Assembly: GCA_963518955.1 (NCBI GenBank)
Contig: CAUQKI010000006.1
Location: forward strand, 26,865 to 90,864
Origin: JABCPE02 sp963518955
GTDB taxonomy: Bacteria > Bacteroidota > Bacteroidia > Flavobacteriales > Weeksellaceae
Length of the DNA stretch: 64,000 nt
Reading direction: 5' to 3'
Numbering within the stretch: position 1 is the first letter of the stretch; the number at the start of each line of letters is the position of its first letter. The notes beneath the pieces are model-generated. The model saw only the letters and a list, made by a program, of their open reading frames with translations, was not told where the DNA came from and searched no databases. This document shows, piece after piece, positions 16,230 through 24,738 of the stretch. A program made the position numbers and the translations under genes.

Positions 16230-18569
16230 CTAATTTATTTTTTCCAATTTGGCAAATTTCAAAATCAAGTTCTTTTCGCCTTCTGTGGCAAATTTTATTT
16301 TTGCTTTCACATTATTAGGGTCTGTCCCATCCAAAAACAGCACTTCTCCCACTCCGAAACGATTATGCCTTACTCTGTCCCCTACTTCTATATCTTGGGA
16401 CTGGCTGCTGTCAGGAGTATTTATTTTTGCAGATGAAACAGGCGTCAAATTCCTTTTAATAGGCTGTTCTGGTAATTTTTGTTCATCCGCAGAAAGTTTT
16501 TTCTTCGGTTCTTTCTTTTGGAAAGCCCTCGGCATGCTCGGCGTATCATCAAAAATACTAGATGACAGCCCTGATCGATTGATTCCCCTGTTTTCTACCA
16601 TTGGATTGATAAAATCCAAATAATCTGTATCCACCTCGCTGAGAAAACGGCTCGGCTCTGAATCTGTAATTTTCCCCCACTGAAAACGCGAAACAGCATA
16701 AGAGAAAAACGCCTGTTTTTCGGCTCTTGTGAGGGCTACATAGAACAGCCTTCGCTCCTCTTCCAGCTCCTCACGGGAGTTAGAACTCATAAAACTCGGG
16801 AACAAACCTTCTTCCAGCCCTACGATGTAGACAATAGGAAATTCCAACCCTTTGGAAAGGTGTATCGTCATCAGAGAAACTTTATCGCCTTCCTCATCAT
16901 TCTCCTGTGTATCAGCAGATAAGGCTATATTTTCAAGAAAATTAGACAGACTCGGGTCGCCATCTTCCAGCTGCTGCTGTTCATCTATAAACCCCTGCAT
17001 GGAGTTCATCAATTCCTGAATATTTTCCACTCGCGAGATTCCTTCTGGTGTTTGGTCTTCTTTCAAAGATTTTATCAAACCACTTTTTTTAGCCACTTCC
17101 ATCGCTACTTGATAGACATTTTCTGTTTTCAGCATCACTTGGAAAGCCTTTATCATCTGCCAGAAATCATTCAGTTTGGTTAGAGCTGAATTATTTAGCC
17201 CTAAATTCGGTGCATGAAACGGCAGAGCATCCAGCACATTAGCAATAGACTGTCCTATCGAATCGGCATAAACAATGAGTTTATTCTGTGTCGTCTCTCC
17301 TATCCCACGCATCGGATAATTGATAATTCTAAGTAAAGCTTCTGAATCATTTTCATTAACCAAAAGTCTGAGATACGCCAGCAAATCCTTTATTTCTTTT
17401 CTTTGGTAAAAAGACAGCCCGCCATACACTCGGTAAGGAATATTTTTTCTCCTCAAAGCATCTTCAAAAGCTCTGGTCTGGGAATTTGTACGATATAGAA
17501 TAGCAAAATCATTAAATTTTTTCTGATTAAAATTATGCTGTTCCCAGATATTTCCCGCCACGAAATTCGCCTCATCTGCATCAGATAAAGAGCGGTAAAC
17601 TTTTATTTTTTCTCCAACTTCGTTATCACTAAATACATTTTTCTCAAACTGATTTATATTTTTGGAAATCAAATCATTAGCTGCATTTACGATATTCTGT
17701 GTAGAACGGTAATTCTGCTCCAATGAAACGATTTTCGCATCGGGATAATCCTTTTTAAAATTCAAAATATTCTGAATATTCGCCCCACGGAAAGAGTAAA
17801 TAGACTGCGCATCATCCCCTACCACGCATATATTCTCAAATTTAGATGCTAAAGCCTTCACTATCAGATATTGAGAATGGTTCGTATCCTGATACTCATC
17901 CACCAGAATATACCGAAATCTATCCTGATACTTTGCTAAAACCTCTGGAAATCTCGTAAGTAACTCATTGGTTCTCAATAACAAATCATCAAAATCCATC
18001 GCCCCATTTTTAAAACAGGTTTCTACATATTTTTGATAAATCTGCCCCATCAGTTTCATATTAGCCCGTTCATCGGCTTCCATCAGTTCTGGATTGTTAT
18101 AATAGGCTTTTACTGTAATCAGATTGTTTTTATACTGAGAAATTCTGCCCTGCACTTTCTTTGGTTTGTACAGATCTGAATCTATATTCATCTCTTTAAG
18201 GACTTTTTTCAGTACATTGAGAGAGTCTTGGGTGTCATAAATAGTAAAATTAGACGGAAAACCAAGATAATGAGCTTCACTCCTCAAAATCCGCGCGAAA
18301 ACAGAGTGAAAAGTACCCATCCAAAGGCTTTTAGCATCGCTATTTCCTACCACCTTTGCGATACGCTCTTTCATCTCTCGGGCAGCCTTATTGGTAAAAG
18401 TAAGCGCCAGAATATTAAAAGGATCCGCTCCATTGGTTATCAGATGTGCTATACGCATCGTAAGAACACGAGTTTTCCCAGACCCTGCTCCAGCAAGCAC
18501 CATCAGAGGCCCTTGCAGAGAGGTCACGGCTTCATATTGAGCATTATTTAATCCTTTTAGGTAATCCAT
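16230..18569 (-). CDS. pcrA: ATP-dependent DNA helicase PcrA/UvrD
   Basis: A superfamily 1A 3'-5' helicase for nucleotide excision repair and replication restart, of 779 residues when started at the ATG at 18569; the TTG at 18581 is less likely. All motifs are present: Walker A LAGAGSGKT, Ia LTFTNKAAREMKERI, II DEYQDTN, III VGDDAQSIYSFRGA, IV LEQNYRST, V IHLSKGLEFPIVYIVG, and VI EERRLFYVALTRA. The C-terminal Tudor-like tail (VGDRVRHNRFGVGEVLFLDG) that contacts RNA polymerase in PcrA is also present. Together with uvrA in this window it covers two of the excision-repair functions. A TAAATTTG element lies upstream and the gene heads the pcrA-pfkA-bat run. Confidence 0.95.
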   Translation of the reverse strand: MDYLKGLNNAQYEAVTSLQGPLMVLAGAGSGKTRVLTMRIAHLITNGADPFNILALTFTNKAAREMKERIAKVVGNSDAKSLWMGTFHSVFARILRSEAHYLGFPSNFTIYDTQDSLNVLKKVLKEMNIDSDLYKPKKVQGRISQYKNNLITVKAYYNNPELMEADERANMKLMGQIYQKYVETCFKNGAMDFDDLLLRTNELLTRFPEVLAKYQDRFRYILVDEYQDTNHSQYLIVKALASKFENICVVGDDAQSIYSFRGANIQNILNFKKDYPDAKIVSLEQNYRSTQNIVNAANDLISKNINQFEKNVFSDNEVGEKIKVYRSLSDADEANFVAGNIWEQHNFNQKKFNDFAILYRTNSQTRAFEDALRRKNIPYRVYGGLSFYQRKEIKDLLAYLRLLVNENDSEALLRIINYPMRGIGETTQNKLIVYADSIGQSIANVLDALPFHAPNLGLNNSALTKLNDFWQMIKAFQVMLKTENVYQVAMEVAKKSGLIKSLKEDQTPEGISRVENIQELMNSMQGFIDEQQQLEDGDPSLSNFLENIALSADTQENDEEGDKVSLMTIHLSKGLEFPIVYIVGLEEGLFPSFMSSNSREELEEERRLFYVALTRAEKQAFFSYAVSRFQWGKITDSEPSRFLSEVDTDYLDFINPMVENRGINRSGLSSSIFDDTPSMPRAFQKKEPKKKLSADEQKLPEQPIKRNLTPVSSAKINTPDSSQSQDIEVGDRVRHNRFGVGEVLFLDGTDPNNVKAKIKFATEGEKNLILKFAKLEKIN

Positions 18570-18591
18570 ATTTTTGAACAAATTAAGCCCA

Positions 18592-18599
18592 CAAATTTA
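18592..18599 (-). promoter_or_regulatory. -7 promoter element for pcrA-pfkA-bat
   Basis: Minus-strand TAAATTTG, 22 bases before the pcrA ATG. Confidence 0.45.
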
Positions 18600-18675
18600 A
18601 ACTATTTTTTCTTTTATTTTTCTAATTATTTTTTTGGATTATGAAAGAAAAACACTTTTTAATAAAAAATTTTGT

Positions 18676-18683
18676 TAATTTTG
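18676..18683 (+). promoter_or_regulatory. -7 promoter element for the M16 peptidase pair
   Basis: TAATTTTG matches TAnnTTTG; the ATG at 18731 follows after 47 bases. Confidence 0.45.
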
Positions 18684-18730
18684 TAACATTTCGTGATTTT
18701 TTATACTAATAGAGTAAAATTTAAATTTTT

Positions 18731-20041
18731 ATGAGAAAAAGATTTCTATCAATCGCAATGGCAGCTTCTTTCGCAATGCTGTTTAATGCGCAGCAAATCA
18801 AGTTTGAAGAATATGATTTGCCAAACGGGTTACATGTGATTTTACACCAAGACAATTCTGCTCCTGTGGTGGCCACTTCGGTAATGTATCATGTGGGTGC
18901 AAAGGATGAAGCCGCTGGGAGAACTGGTTTCGCGCACTTTTTTGAGCACCTTTTATTCGAAGGAACTAAAAACATCAAACGAGGCGAGTGGTTCAAAATA
19001 GTATCTGCTAATGGAGGTTCTAACAACGCTAACACAGACCCTGACCGCACTTATTACTATGAAACTTTCCCTTCTAACAATGAACAGCTCGGGCTTTGGA
19101 TGGAAGCAGAAAGACTAAGACACCCTGTTATCAATCAGATTGGAGTAGATACTCAGAGAGAAGTAGTAAAAGAAGAAAAAAGGCTAAGAATGGACAACCA
19201 GCCTTATGGTGGGCTTTTCAACGCTATTCTTACTACTTTGTTCAAAAAACACCCTTATAAAGGAACTGTTATCGGTTCTATGGAGGATTTAAATTCAGCA
19301 AAATTAGAAGAATTTAACGCTTTCTTTAAGAAATATTACATTCCTAACAATGCTACATTGGTAGTCGCTGGAGACATCAAACCAGAGCAGACTAAAAAAT
19401 GGATTAACGAATATTTCGGTAGCATCCCAAAAGGAACGCCTATTACTCGTAATTTCCCTAAAGAAACTCCTATTACACAAGAGTTTGAGGAAACAATATA
19501 TGATGCCAACATCCAGATTCCTGCTTATATCTTCGCTTACAGAACACCTGCCGCAAAGGAGAGAGATGCCTACATCCTAAGCATGCTGGGAAGCTACCTA
19601 AGCAAAGGTAAATCCTCTGTTCTTTATAAAAAACTAGTAGATAATGAGAAAAAAGCATTGGCTGTAGAGGCTTTCAACCTTGGATTGGTAGACCATAGTA
19701 TCTTTGCTTTCTTTGCAATTCCTATGGGAAATACTTCAAAAGATGTTTTGAAAAAAGACATCGATGCTGAAATCAAAAAACTTCAGACAGATTTAATCTC
19801 AGAGGAAGATTATCAAAAACTTCAAAACCAAGTGGAAAACGATTTCGTAAATGCTAACTCTTCTGTAGAAGGTATCGCCAATACATTAGCAGACAGCTAT
19901 TTACTAAAAGGAAACACCAACTTGATCAACGAAGAAATCAACATCTACCGCTCTATCACGAGAGAAGATTTGAGAAACGCTGCTAGAAAATACCTAAACA
20001 GCAACCAAAGAGCTATCATCAACTACTTACCTAAAAAATAA
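18731..20041 (+). CDS. M16 family zinc metallopeptidase, catalytic subunit
   Basis: A Sec-exported (signal RFLSIAMAASFAMLFNA, then QQ) M16 peptidase of 436 residues. The inverted zinc motif HxxEH is intact as HFFEH at residues 69-73, in the context GFAHFFEHLLFEGT, and the third ligand Glu lies in REVVKEEKRLR near 144-149. The product is therefore expected to be an active periplasmic oligopeptidase of the pitrilysin/processing-peptidase group. It has one N-terminal and one C-terminal M16 half but degenerate R/Y substrate residues, and the next gene (7 bases on) supplies the complementary non-catalytic subunit, as in two-chain bacterial M16B peptidases. The natural substrate is unknown. Confidence 0.9.
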   Translation: MRKRFLSIAMAASFAMLFNAQQIKFEEYDLPNGLHVILHQDNSAPVVATSVMYHVGAKDEAAGRTGFAHFFEHLLFEGTKNIKRGEWFKIVSANGGSNNANTDPDRTYYYETFPSNNEQLGLWMEAERLRHPVINQIGVDTQREVVKEEKRLRMDNQPYGGLFNAILTTLFKKHPYKGTVIGSMEDLNSAKLEEFNAFFKKYYIPNNATLVVAGDIKPEQTKKWINEYFGSIPKGTPITRNFPKETPITQEFEETIYDANIQIPAYIFAYRTPAAKERDAYILSMLGSYLSKGKSSVLYKKLVDNEKKALAVEAFNLGLVDHSIFAFFAIPMGNTSKDVLKKDIDAEIKKLQTDLISEEDYQKLQNQVENDFVNANSSVEGIANTLADSYLLKGNTNLINEEINIYRSITREDLRNAARKYLNSNQRAIINYLPKK

Positions 20042-20048
20042 TTGACCA

Positions 20049-22088
20049 ATGAAGAACATTAAATATATCGCAGCCGCTTTCCTATTTTCAGGAATGGTCT
20101 ATGCACAAAATATTGACATCAATGCAATGCCTAAACCAGGCCCTACACCTGCTATCAACATTGCAAAGCCCAGCACTTTTAAACTTAAAAATGGACTTAC
20201 TGTACTGGTTGTAGAAAACAACAAACTGCCAAGAGTAAATATCCAGCTTACCATAGACAGACCTTATATTTATGAAGGAAATATTGTAGGTGTTGGAGAA
20301 ATCATGGCTGACCAGCTTGGTACAGGAACTACCAAACTAAGCAAAGAAGAATTCAACAAAAAGATTGATTTCTTAGGAGCATATCTTAGTTTTTCTTCAG
20401 AAGGAGCAGGAGCCAATACCCTTTCTAAATACTCTACACAGGTTATCAGCCTAATGGCAGATGCTGTTGTTAATCCAAAATTCTCTGCGGAGGAAGTGAA
20501 TAAATCCAAAGAAAGAACCATCGAGGGATTAAAAACAAAAGAAAAAGATGCTGGTGAAATCGCTAGACGAGTTGATAATGCGCTTACTTATGGTAAAAAT
20601 ACCGCTCTTGGTGAATTTGTAACAGAAGAAAGCATCAACAGAATCCAGCTGAAAGATGTTCAGGATTTTTATAAAAAATACTATGCACCAGACAATGCCT
20701 ATTTGGTAATTGTAGGAGATGTAAAAACTTCCGAAATCAAAAAATTAGTAGAAAAAGAATTTGGAAAATGGAAAAAATCTGGAACTAAATTCGCTGCTAT
20801 AGAACCTACTAAAAACCTTCCTACTACGGAAATCAACATCGTAGATGTGCCTACAGCTGTGCAGTCCGTTATCCGTGTAGGAAATATCTCTACGCTCCAG
20901 ATGAAAGACCCGCAATATTTCAGTGGAGTGATTGCCAACTACATCCTTGGCGGCGGTGGTGAAGCCAGATTATTCATGAATCTTCGTGAGAAAAACGGCT
21001 ATACTTATGGAGCTTATTCTCGCCTTTCTACTAGCAAATACAGCCCTAGTTTCACAGCTAATGCAAGCGTAAGAAACGAAGTAACGGACAAAGCCGTAGT
21101 AGAATTCATGAACGAATTAAAAGGTATTTCTCAAATAAAATCAGAGGAATTAGCCAATGCAAAAGCAAAACTAAAAGGAGAGTTCATTATGTCATTAGAA
21201 AAACCTGAAACTATTGCTAGGTTTGCTCTTAATGAAAGACTTTACAGCCTTCCTGCTGATTTCTATGCTAATTATCTGAAATCCATAGACAAAGTAACTA
21301 CTTCTGATGTTTCCACTGCTGCAAAAGCCTATATCCTTCCTAACCAAAGCAGAATTTTCGTGGCTGGAAAAGGCTCTGAAATCGCAGATGGTTTAGAGAA
21401 ATTAGGCTATCCAGTGAAATATTTTGACAAATTTGCGAATCCTGCTTCTAAACCAGAAACAAAGAAAATAGCTGCAGGTGTTACCGCTGAATCCATCGGA
21501 CAGAAATACATCGCTACTATCGGAGGAAAAGTAAATGTAGAGAAAATCAATTCATTACAGATGAATTCTTCTGCAACAGTACAAGGAATGACCATAGAAA
21601 CCATTACTTTAGCTGCAAAAGGAGGAAAAACATCTGTAGAGATGAAAATGATGGGACAGAGTATGCAGAAAATCGTTTTTGATGGAAAGGACGGCTACAT
21701 CATGACACAAGGACAAAAACAGCCTCTACCAGCAGAACTAAAAGAAGAGTTGGCTGCAAATAAAGAAATCTTCCCAGAACTAGCCTTCAATGCTAAAAAT
21801 ACGACATTAAGAGGCATTGAAAATGTGAACGGAGAAGAAGTTTATGCCATAAAAAAGGGAAATAAAACTTACTTCTACAGCGTAAAAACTGGGCTAAAAG
21901 TAGGTGAATCCCAAACACAGAAAATGCAAGGACAAGAAGTCATAGTTCCTACTTACTACTCTGATTACAAAGAGGTTTCTGGAGTGAAACTTCCTTTCAA
22001 AATCAGCCAAAATATGGGTGGTATAGAAATGAACTCTGATGTAAAATCCTACGAAATCAATAAAGCAACGGATAAAGATTTTAAATAA
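20049..22088 (+). CDS. M16 family non-catalytic subunit with extra C-terminal LolA-like domain
   Basis: Exported (signal ending VYAQ) M16 homologue of 679 residues, much longer than the usual ~430-470. The site where HxxEH should be reads GVGEIMADQLGTGT (81-94), so both zinc histidines are missing and it cannot be catalytic. The second half keeps the glycine loop GGGGEARLF and the substrate-binding Arg and Tyr (LREKNGYTYGAYSR, about 300-325). Residues about 490-679 are an additional beta-rich domain with repeated 'G..V..E.....G..M' strands resembling LolA-like or DUF4292-type lipoprotein-sorting folds. It probably pairs with the preceding catalytic M16 subunit; the added domain could bind lipid or peptide, which is inference. 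Confidence 0.85.
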   Translation: MKNIKYIAAAFLFSGMVYAQNIDINAMPKPGPTPAINIAKPSTFKLKNGLTVLVVENNKLPRVNIQLTIDRPYIYEGNIVGVGEIMADQLGTGTTKLSKEEFNKKIDFLGAYLSFSSEGAGANTLSKYSTQVISLMADAVVNPKFSAEEVNKSKERTIEGLKTKEKDAGEIARRVDNALTYGKNTALGEFVTEESINRIQLKDVQDFYKKYYAPDNAYLVIVGDVKTSEIKKLVEKEFGKWKKSGTKFAAIEPTKNLPTTEINIVDVPTAVQSVIRVGNISTLQMKDPQYFSGVIANYILGGGGEARLFMNLREKNGYTYGAYSRLSTSKYSPSFTANASVRNEVTDKAVVEFMNELKGISQIKSEELANAKAKLKGEFIMSLEKPETIARFALNERLYSLPADFYANYLKSIDKVTTSDVSTAAKAYILPNQSRIFVAGKGSEIADGLEKLGYPVKYFDKFANPASKPETKKIAAGVTAESIGQKYIATIGGKVNVEKINSLQMNSSATVQGMTIETITLAAKGGKTSVEMKMMGQSMQKIVFDGKDGYIMTQGQKQPLPAELKEELAANKEIFPELAFNAKNTTLRGIENVNGEEVYAIKKGNKTYFYSVKTGLKVGESQTQKMQGQEVIVPTYYSDYKEVSGVKLPFKISQNMGGIEMNSDVKSYEINKATDKDFK

Positions 22089-22108
22089 TCATCCACATCA
22101 ATTAACAA

Positions 22109-22138
22109 CCAGCCTTCTTTTGAAGGCTGGTTTATTTT
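22109..22138 (+). terminator. intrinsic terminator after the M16 pair
   Basis: Stem CCAGCCTTC (22109-22117) / GAAGGCTGG (22122-22130), loop TTTT, then TTTATTTTT. Confidence 0.9.
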
Positions 22139-22193
22139 TATAAACTAATAATGTATCTATTCATAATTATTTATCATTAAATTTAACAATGAA

Positions 22194-22225
22194 TTTGCAT
22201 AGTTCAAAAAAAAGCAATACTTTTG
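22194..22225 (+). promoter_or_regulatory. promoter of the rpsF-rpsR-rplI operon
   Basis: TTTG (22194-22197), a 20-base spacer and TACTTTTG (22218-22225): the best two-part match in the window. The ATG of rpsF follows 29 bases later. Confidence 0.7.
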
Positions 22226-22254
22226 CAAACTAATTAAATAAATATTTCAACATT

Positions 22255-22596
22255 ATGAATCATTATGAAACTGTTTTCATTTTAACTCCCGTTCTATCTG
22301 ATTCTCAGGTGGAGGAAGCAGTGAGAAAATTTGAAGACCTTTTAAAGGAGCACAATTGCGAAATTGTAGCAAAAGAAAACTGGGGACTTAGAAAATTAGC
22401 TTACCCTATCCAATTAAAGAAAAATGGATTCTACACTTTGATAGAGTTCAAAGGAGAAGGAGCAGTAGTAGCTGACCTAGAATTAGCTTTCAAGAGAGAT
22501 GAAAGAGTAATCCGTTACCTTACTACTAAACTTGACAAACACGCAGTAGAATACGCTGTTACAAGAAGAGCTAAACTAAAATCTCAAAAAGCTTAA
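22255..22596 (+). CDS. rpsF: 30S ribosomal protein S6
   Basis: Ribosomal protein S6 (113 residues), which binds 16S rRNA together with S18 on the platform of the small subunit. The family N-terminus is clear (NHYETVFILTPVLS..QVEEAV) as is WGLRKLAYPIQLKKNGFYTLIEF, the strand pair that contacts S18. First gene of an rpsF-rpsR-rplI operon with a strong upstream promoter; the following gene starts 28 bases later. The usual ssb or priB gene between S6 and S18 in other bacteria is absent here. Confidence 0.97.
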   Translation: MNHYETVFILTPVLSDSQVEEAVRKFEDLLKEHNCEIVAKENWGLRKLAYPIQLKKNGFYTLIEFKGEGAVVADLELAFKRDERVIRYLTTKLDKHAVEYAVTRRAKLKSQKA

Positions 22597-22624
22597 TTTA
22601 TTAACCCTTTAAAAATTTATTCAA

Positions 22625-22927
22625 ATGGCAATAGATGAAATGGCACAACAAGCCGCAGCAGGAGGAGAATCTGAAGTAAAATTCCTTACTCCGCTGGATA
22701 TCAATACTAAATCTGATAAAAAATACTGTAGATTTAGAAAATACGGAATCAAATATGTAGATTACAAGGATACTAACTTCCTTCTACAATTCGTAAACGA
22801 ACAAGGTAAAATTTTACCAAGAAGATACACAGGAACTTCTTTAAAATACCAAAGAAAAGTTTCTGCAGCTATTAAGAGAGCAAGACACCTTGCATTAATG
22901 CCTTATGTTGCTGATTTATTAAAATAA
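22625..22927 (+). CDS. rpsR: 30S ribosomal protein S18
   Basis: Ribosomal protein S18 (100 residues), the partner of S6. Conserved stretches are KKYCRFRKYGIKYVDYKD, the segment preceding the helical core, and RRYTGTSLKYQRKVSAAIKRARHLALMPY with the rRNA-binding basic helix. An N-terminal extension of about 25 residues rich in Ala, Glu and Gln is longer than in E. coli S18 and is common in Bacteroidota. Only one Cys (KKYC) is left, so a zinc-binding form is unlikely. Confidence 0.97.
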   Translation: MAIDEMAQQAAAGGESEVKFLTPLDINTKSDKKYCRFRKYGIKYVDYKDTNFLLQFVNEQGKILPRRYTGTSLKYQRKVSAAIKRARHLALMPYVADLLK

Positions 22928-22954
22928 TTCTAACGCAAAACGGACAACAACAAA

Positions 22955-23449
22955 ATGGAAATCATTCTAAAAAAAGATGTAGAGAATTTAGGACTTGAAT
23001 TCGATACAGTATCAGTAAAACCAGGTTATGCTAGAAACTTCCTTATTCCACAAGGATTAGCAGTTTTGGCTACACCTAAAAACAGAGCAGAACTTGCTGC
23101 TACACTAGAAGCAAGAAAAGAAGAAGAAGCTAAACTAATCGCTGCTGCGAAGAGCATCGTAGAACAATTGAAAAAAACTACTGTTTCTATCGCTGCTAAA
23201 GTAGGTTCTGGAGATAGATTATTTGGTTCTATCAACAATATCAACCTAGCTGAAGCTCTTGCAAACGCTGGTGTAAATGTTGATAAAAAATATATCAGGA
23301 TCCCTGGTAACTCTATCAAGAGATTAGGTAAATTCTCTGCTAAAATCAGACTTCACAGAGATGTAGAGCATGAATACGAATTTGATGTAGTATCTGATGC
23401 TCCTGCAGCTCCTGCTAAAAAAGAAGAAACTAAATCTGAAGAAGCTTAG
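22955..23449 (+). CDS. rplI: 50S ribosomal protein L9
   Basis: Ribosomal protein L9 (164 residues). The N-terminal 23S-binding domain shows MEIILKKDVENLG and VKPGYARNFLIPQGLAV, then comes the long connecting alpha-helix (about 45-75, Ala/Glu/Lys-rich) and the C-terminal domain with LFGSINNINLAEAL. An additional Ala/Lys/Glu-rich tail of about 15 residues follows the normal end of the family, with no recognisable motif. Last gene of the S6-S18-L9 operon; a palindromic terminator follows immediately. Confidence 0.97.
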   Translation: MEIILKKDVENLGLEFDTVSVKPGYARNFLIPQGLAVLATPKNRAELAATLEARKEEEAKLIAAAKSIVEQLKKTTVSIAAKVGSGDRLFGSINNINLAEALANAGVNVDKKYIRIPGNSIKRLGKFSAKIRLHRDVEHEYEFDVVSDAPAAPAKKEETKSEEA

Positions 23450-23470
23450 TTTCAGACTTTGATAAAAATA

Positions 23471-23500
23471 AAAAACCTCTTTTTAAAAAGAGGTTTTTTT
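23471..23500. terminator. bidirectional terminator between rplI and holB
   Basis: Perfect palindrome with arms AAAAACCTCTTTTT / AAAAAGAGGTTTTT and flanking A/T runs on both strands; it serves rplI and the convergent holB gene. Confidence 0.85.
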
Positions 23501-24614
23501 AATACCCTTTATGAATGTATCTTATCAATTTTATTCCTAAATCTGTCCAAACAATTTTAGAATTGGCATTTCTCTGAATATGTGAATCAGCTAAATTGAT
23601 TTCATCTAAAATCAGCTCTATATTTGCGCCTTGAATGTATGTAGAAAAGGCATCCCAGTTAAAATTATTTTTAGTGAGTTTCTTATAAACCAATTCATCG
23701 GCTCCATAATTTTGGATCAGAGCCAGACGGAACATTTCCAAACAATAATTCAAAAAATCCTTCTGTTTATCCCTATTCCACTCGGATATTGCGCGTGCCC
23801 AATGGATAATTTCCCGCAGAACGACTGGCTTTTTCTTCGCCTGAAAAGCATTTCTCACCCAAGTGATGAATAACTCCTCAAAATCATCATCTACTCCGCC
23901 TTTTTCTGCTATTTTTTGAGCAACATTAAAATTTCCCTGCGACTGATAGGCTATTTCTCTTGCCTGCTCTTCCGAGATTTCATAACGGCTGAGCAGTGCG
24001 TTTTGGATCTCTTCGTCCTCTATTCTTGAAACTTCTATTATCTGGCAACGGGACAAAATGGTCTGTAAAATATTTTCTATACTATTGGTCAATAGGAAGA
24101 TTTTTGTTTTTTCTGGTGGTTCTTCCAAAAACTTCAAAAATTTATTCGCTGCTGAAGGATTCATCTTATCTATCCCCCATACAATAAGGATTTTCGTTCC
24201 TCCTTCATAGCTTTTTAGGCTAAAAATTTTTCCCCATTCCTCCACCTCATCTACAGAAATAAGTAACTGTTTATTCGCATCCAAAACCTCTCCCCAATCA
24301 TGAATAGATGCATAAGGATTAGCCAAAATCATCTCCCGCCATTCATGGAAAAAGTTCTTACTCAGAGAATTATTATTTTTAGTAAAAACAGGAAAACTAA
24401 AGTGCAAATCAACATGGTTAAGCGTTTCCACCTTTGGAGCAGAATGTTCGTTCTCTCTTTTAAAAAGCTCCTGCACATAGGCTAAAACCAAAGGAAGCCC
24501 GCCATAGCCTTCCTCGCCTACAAATAACTGAGCGTGAGCCACTCGGTCTTTGTTGATGGAATCCTGGAGAATTTCTATCAGTTTTTTTTGTCCTATTATT
24601 TGAGTCCAATTCAT
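23499..24614 (-). CDS. holB: DNA polymerase III delta' subunit
   Basis: A clamp-loader subunit of 371 residues in the AAA+ family, working with DnaX (also in this window) to load the beta clamp. It shows the HolB/DnaX-like segment NPSAANKFLKFLEEPPEKTKIFLLT followed by ILSRCQIIEV, where the SRC motif carries the arginine finger given to the neighbouring DnaX ATPase site. The P-loop is degenerate: GEEGYGGLPLVLA has no Lys of the Walker A GK(T/S), so it should not hydrolyse ATP, as expected for delta'. The N-terminus MNWTQIIGQ...LQDSINKDRVAHAQLF is family-like. The stop lies in the terminator shared with rplI. Confidence 0.9.
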   Translation of the reverse strand: MNWTQIIGQKKLIEILQDSINKDRVAHAQLFVGEEGYGGLPLVLAYVQELFKRENEHSAPKVETLNHVDLHFSFPVFTKNNNSLSKNFFHEWREMILANPYASIHDWGEVLDANKQLLISVDEVEEWGKIFSLKSYEGGTKILIVWGIDKMNPSAANKFLKFLEEPPEKTKIFLLTNSIENILQTILSRCQIIEVSRIEDEEIQNALLSRYEISEEQAREIAYQSQGNFNVAQKIAEKGGVDDDFEELFITWVRNAFQAKKKPVVLREIIHWARAISEWNRDKQKDFLNYCLEMFRLALIQNYGADELVYKKLTKNNFNWDAFSTYIQGANIELILDEINLADSHIQRNANSKIVWTDLGIKLIRYIHKGY

Positions 24615-24738
24615 AGCCCAAAGATAGTATTTTTGGAGGGAATTTTTCTATTTTAACAGAAATAACATATTTTAACATTAAATAAATTTTTGATTTTCAT
24701 TATTAATTAAGATATTTGCAATATTTTAAAAATAAAGA

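Noticed and set aside
23471..23500. Operator-like palindrome near rplI
   Set aside because: It sits between two convergent stops with T-runs on both sides, which is a terminator.
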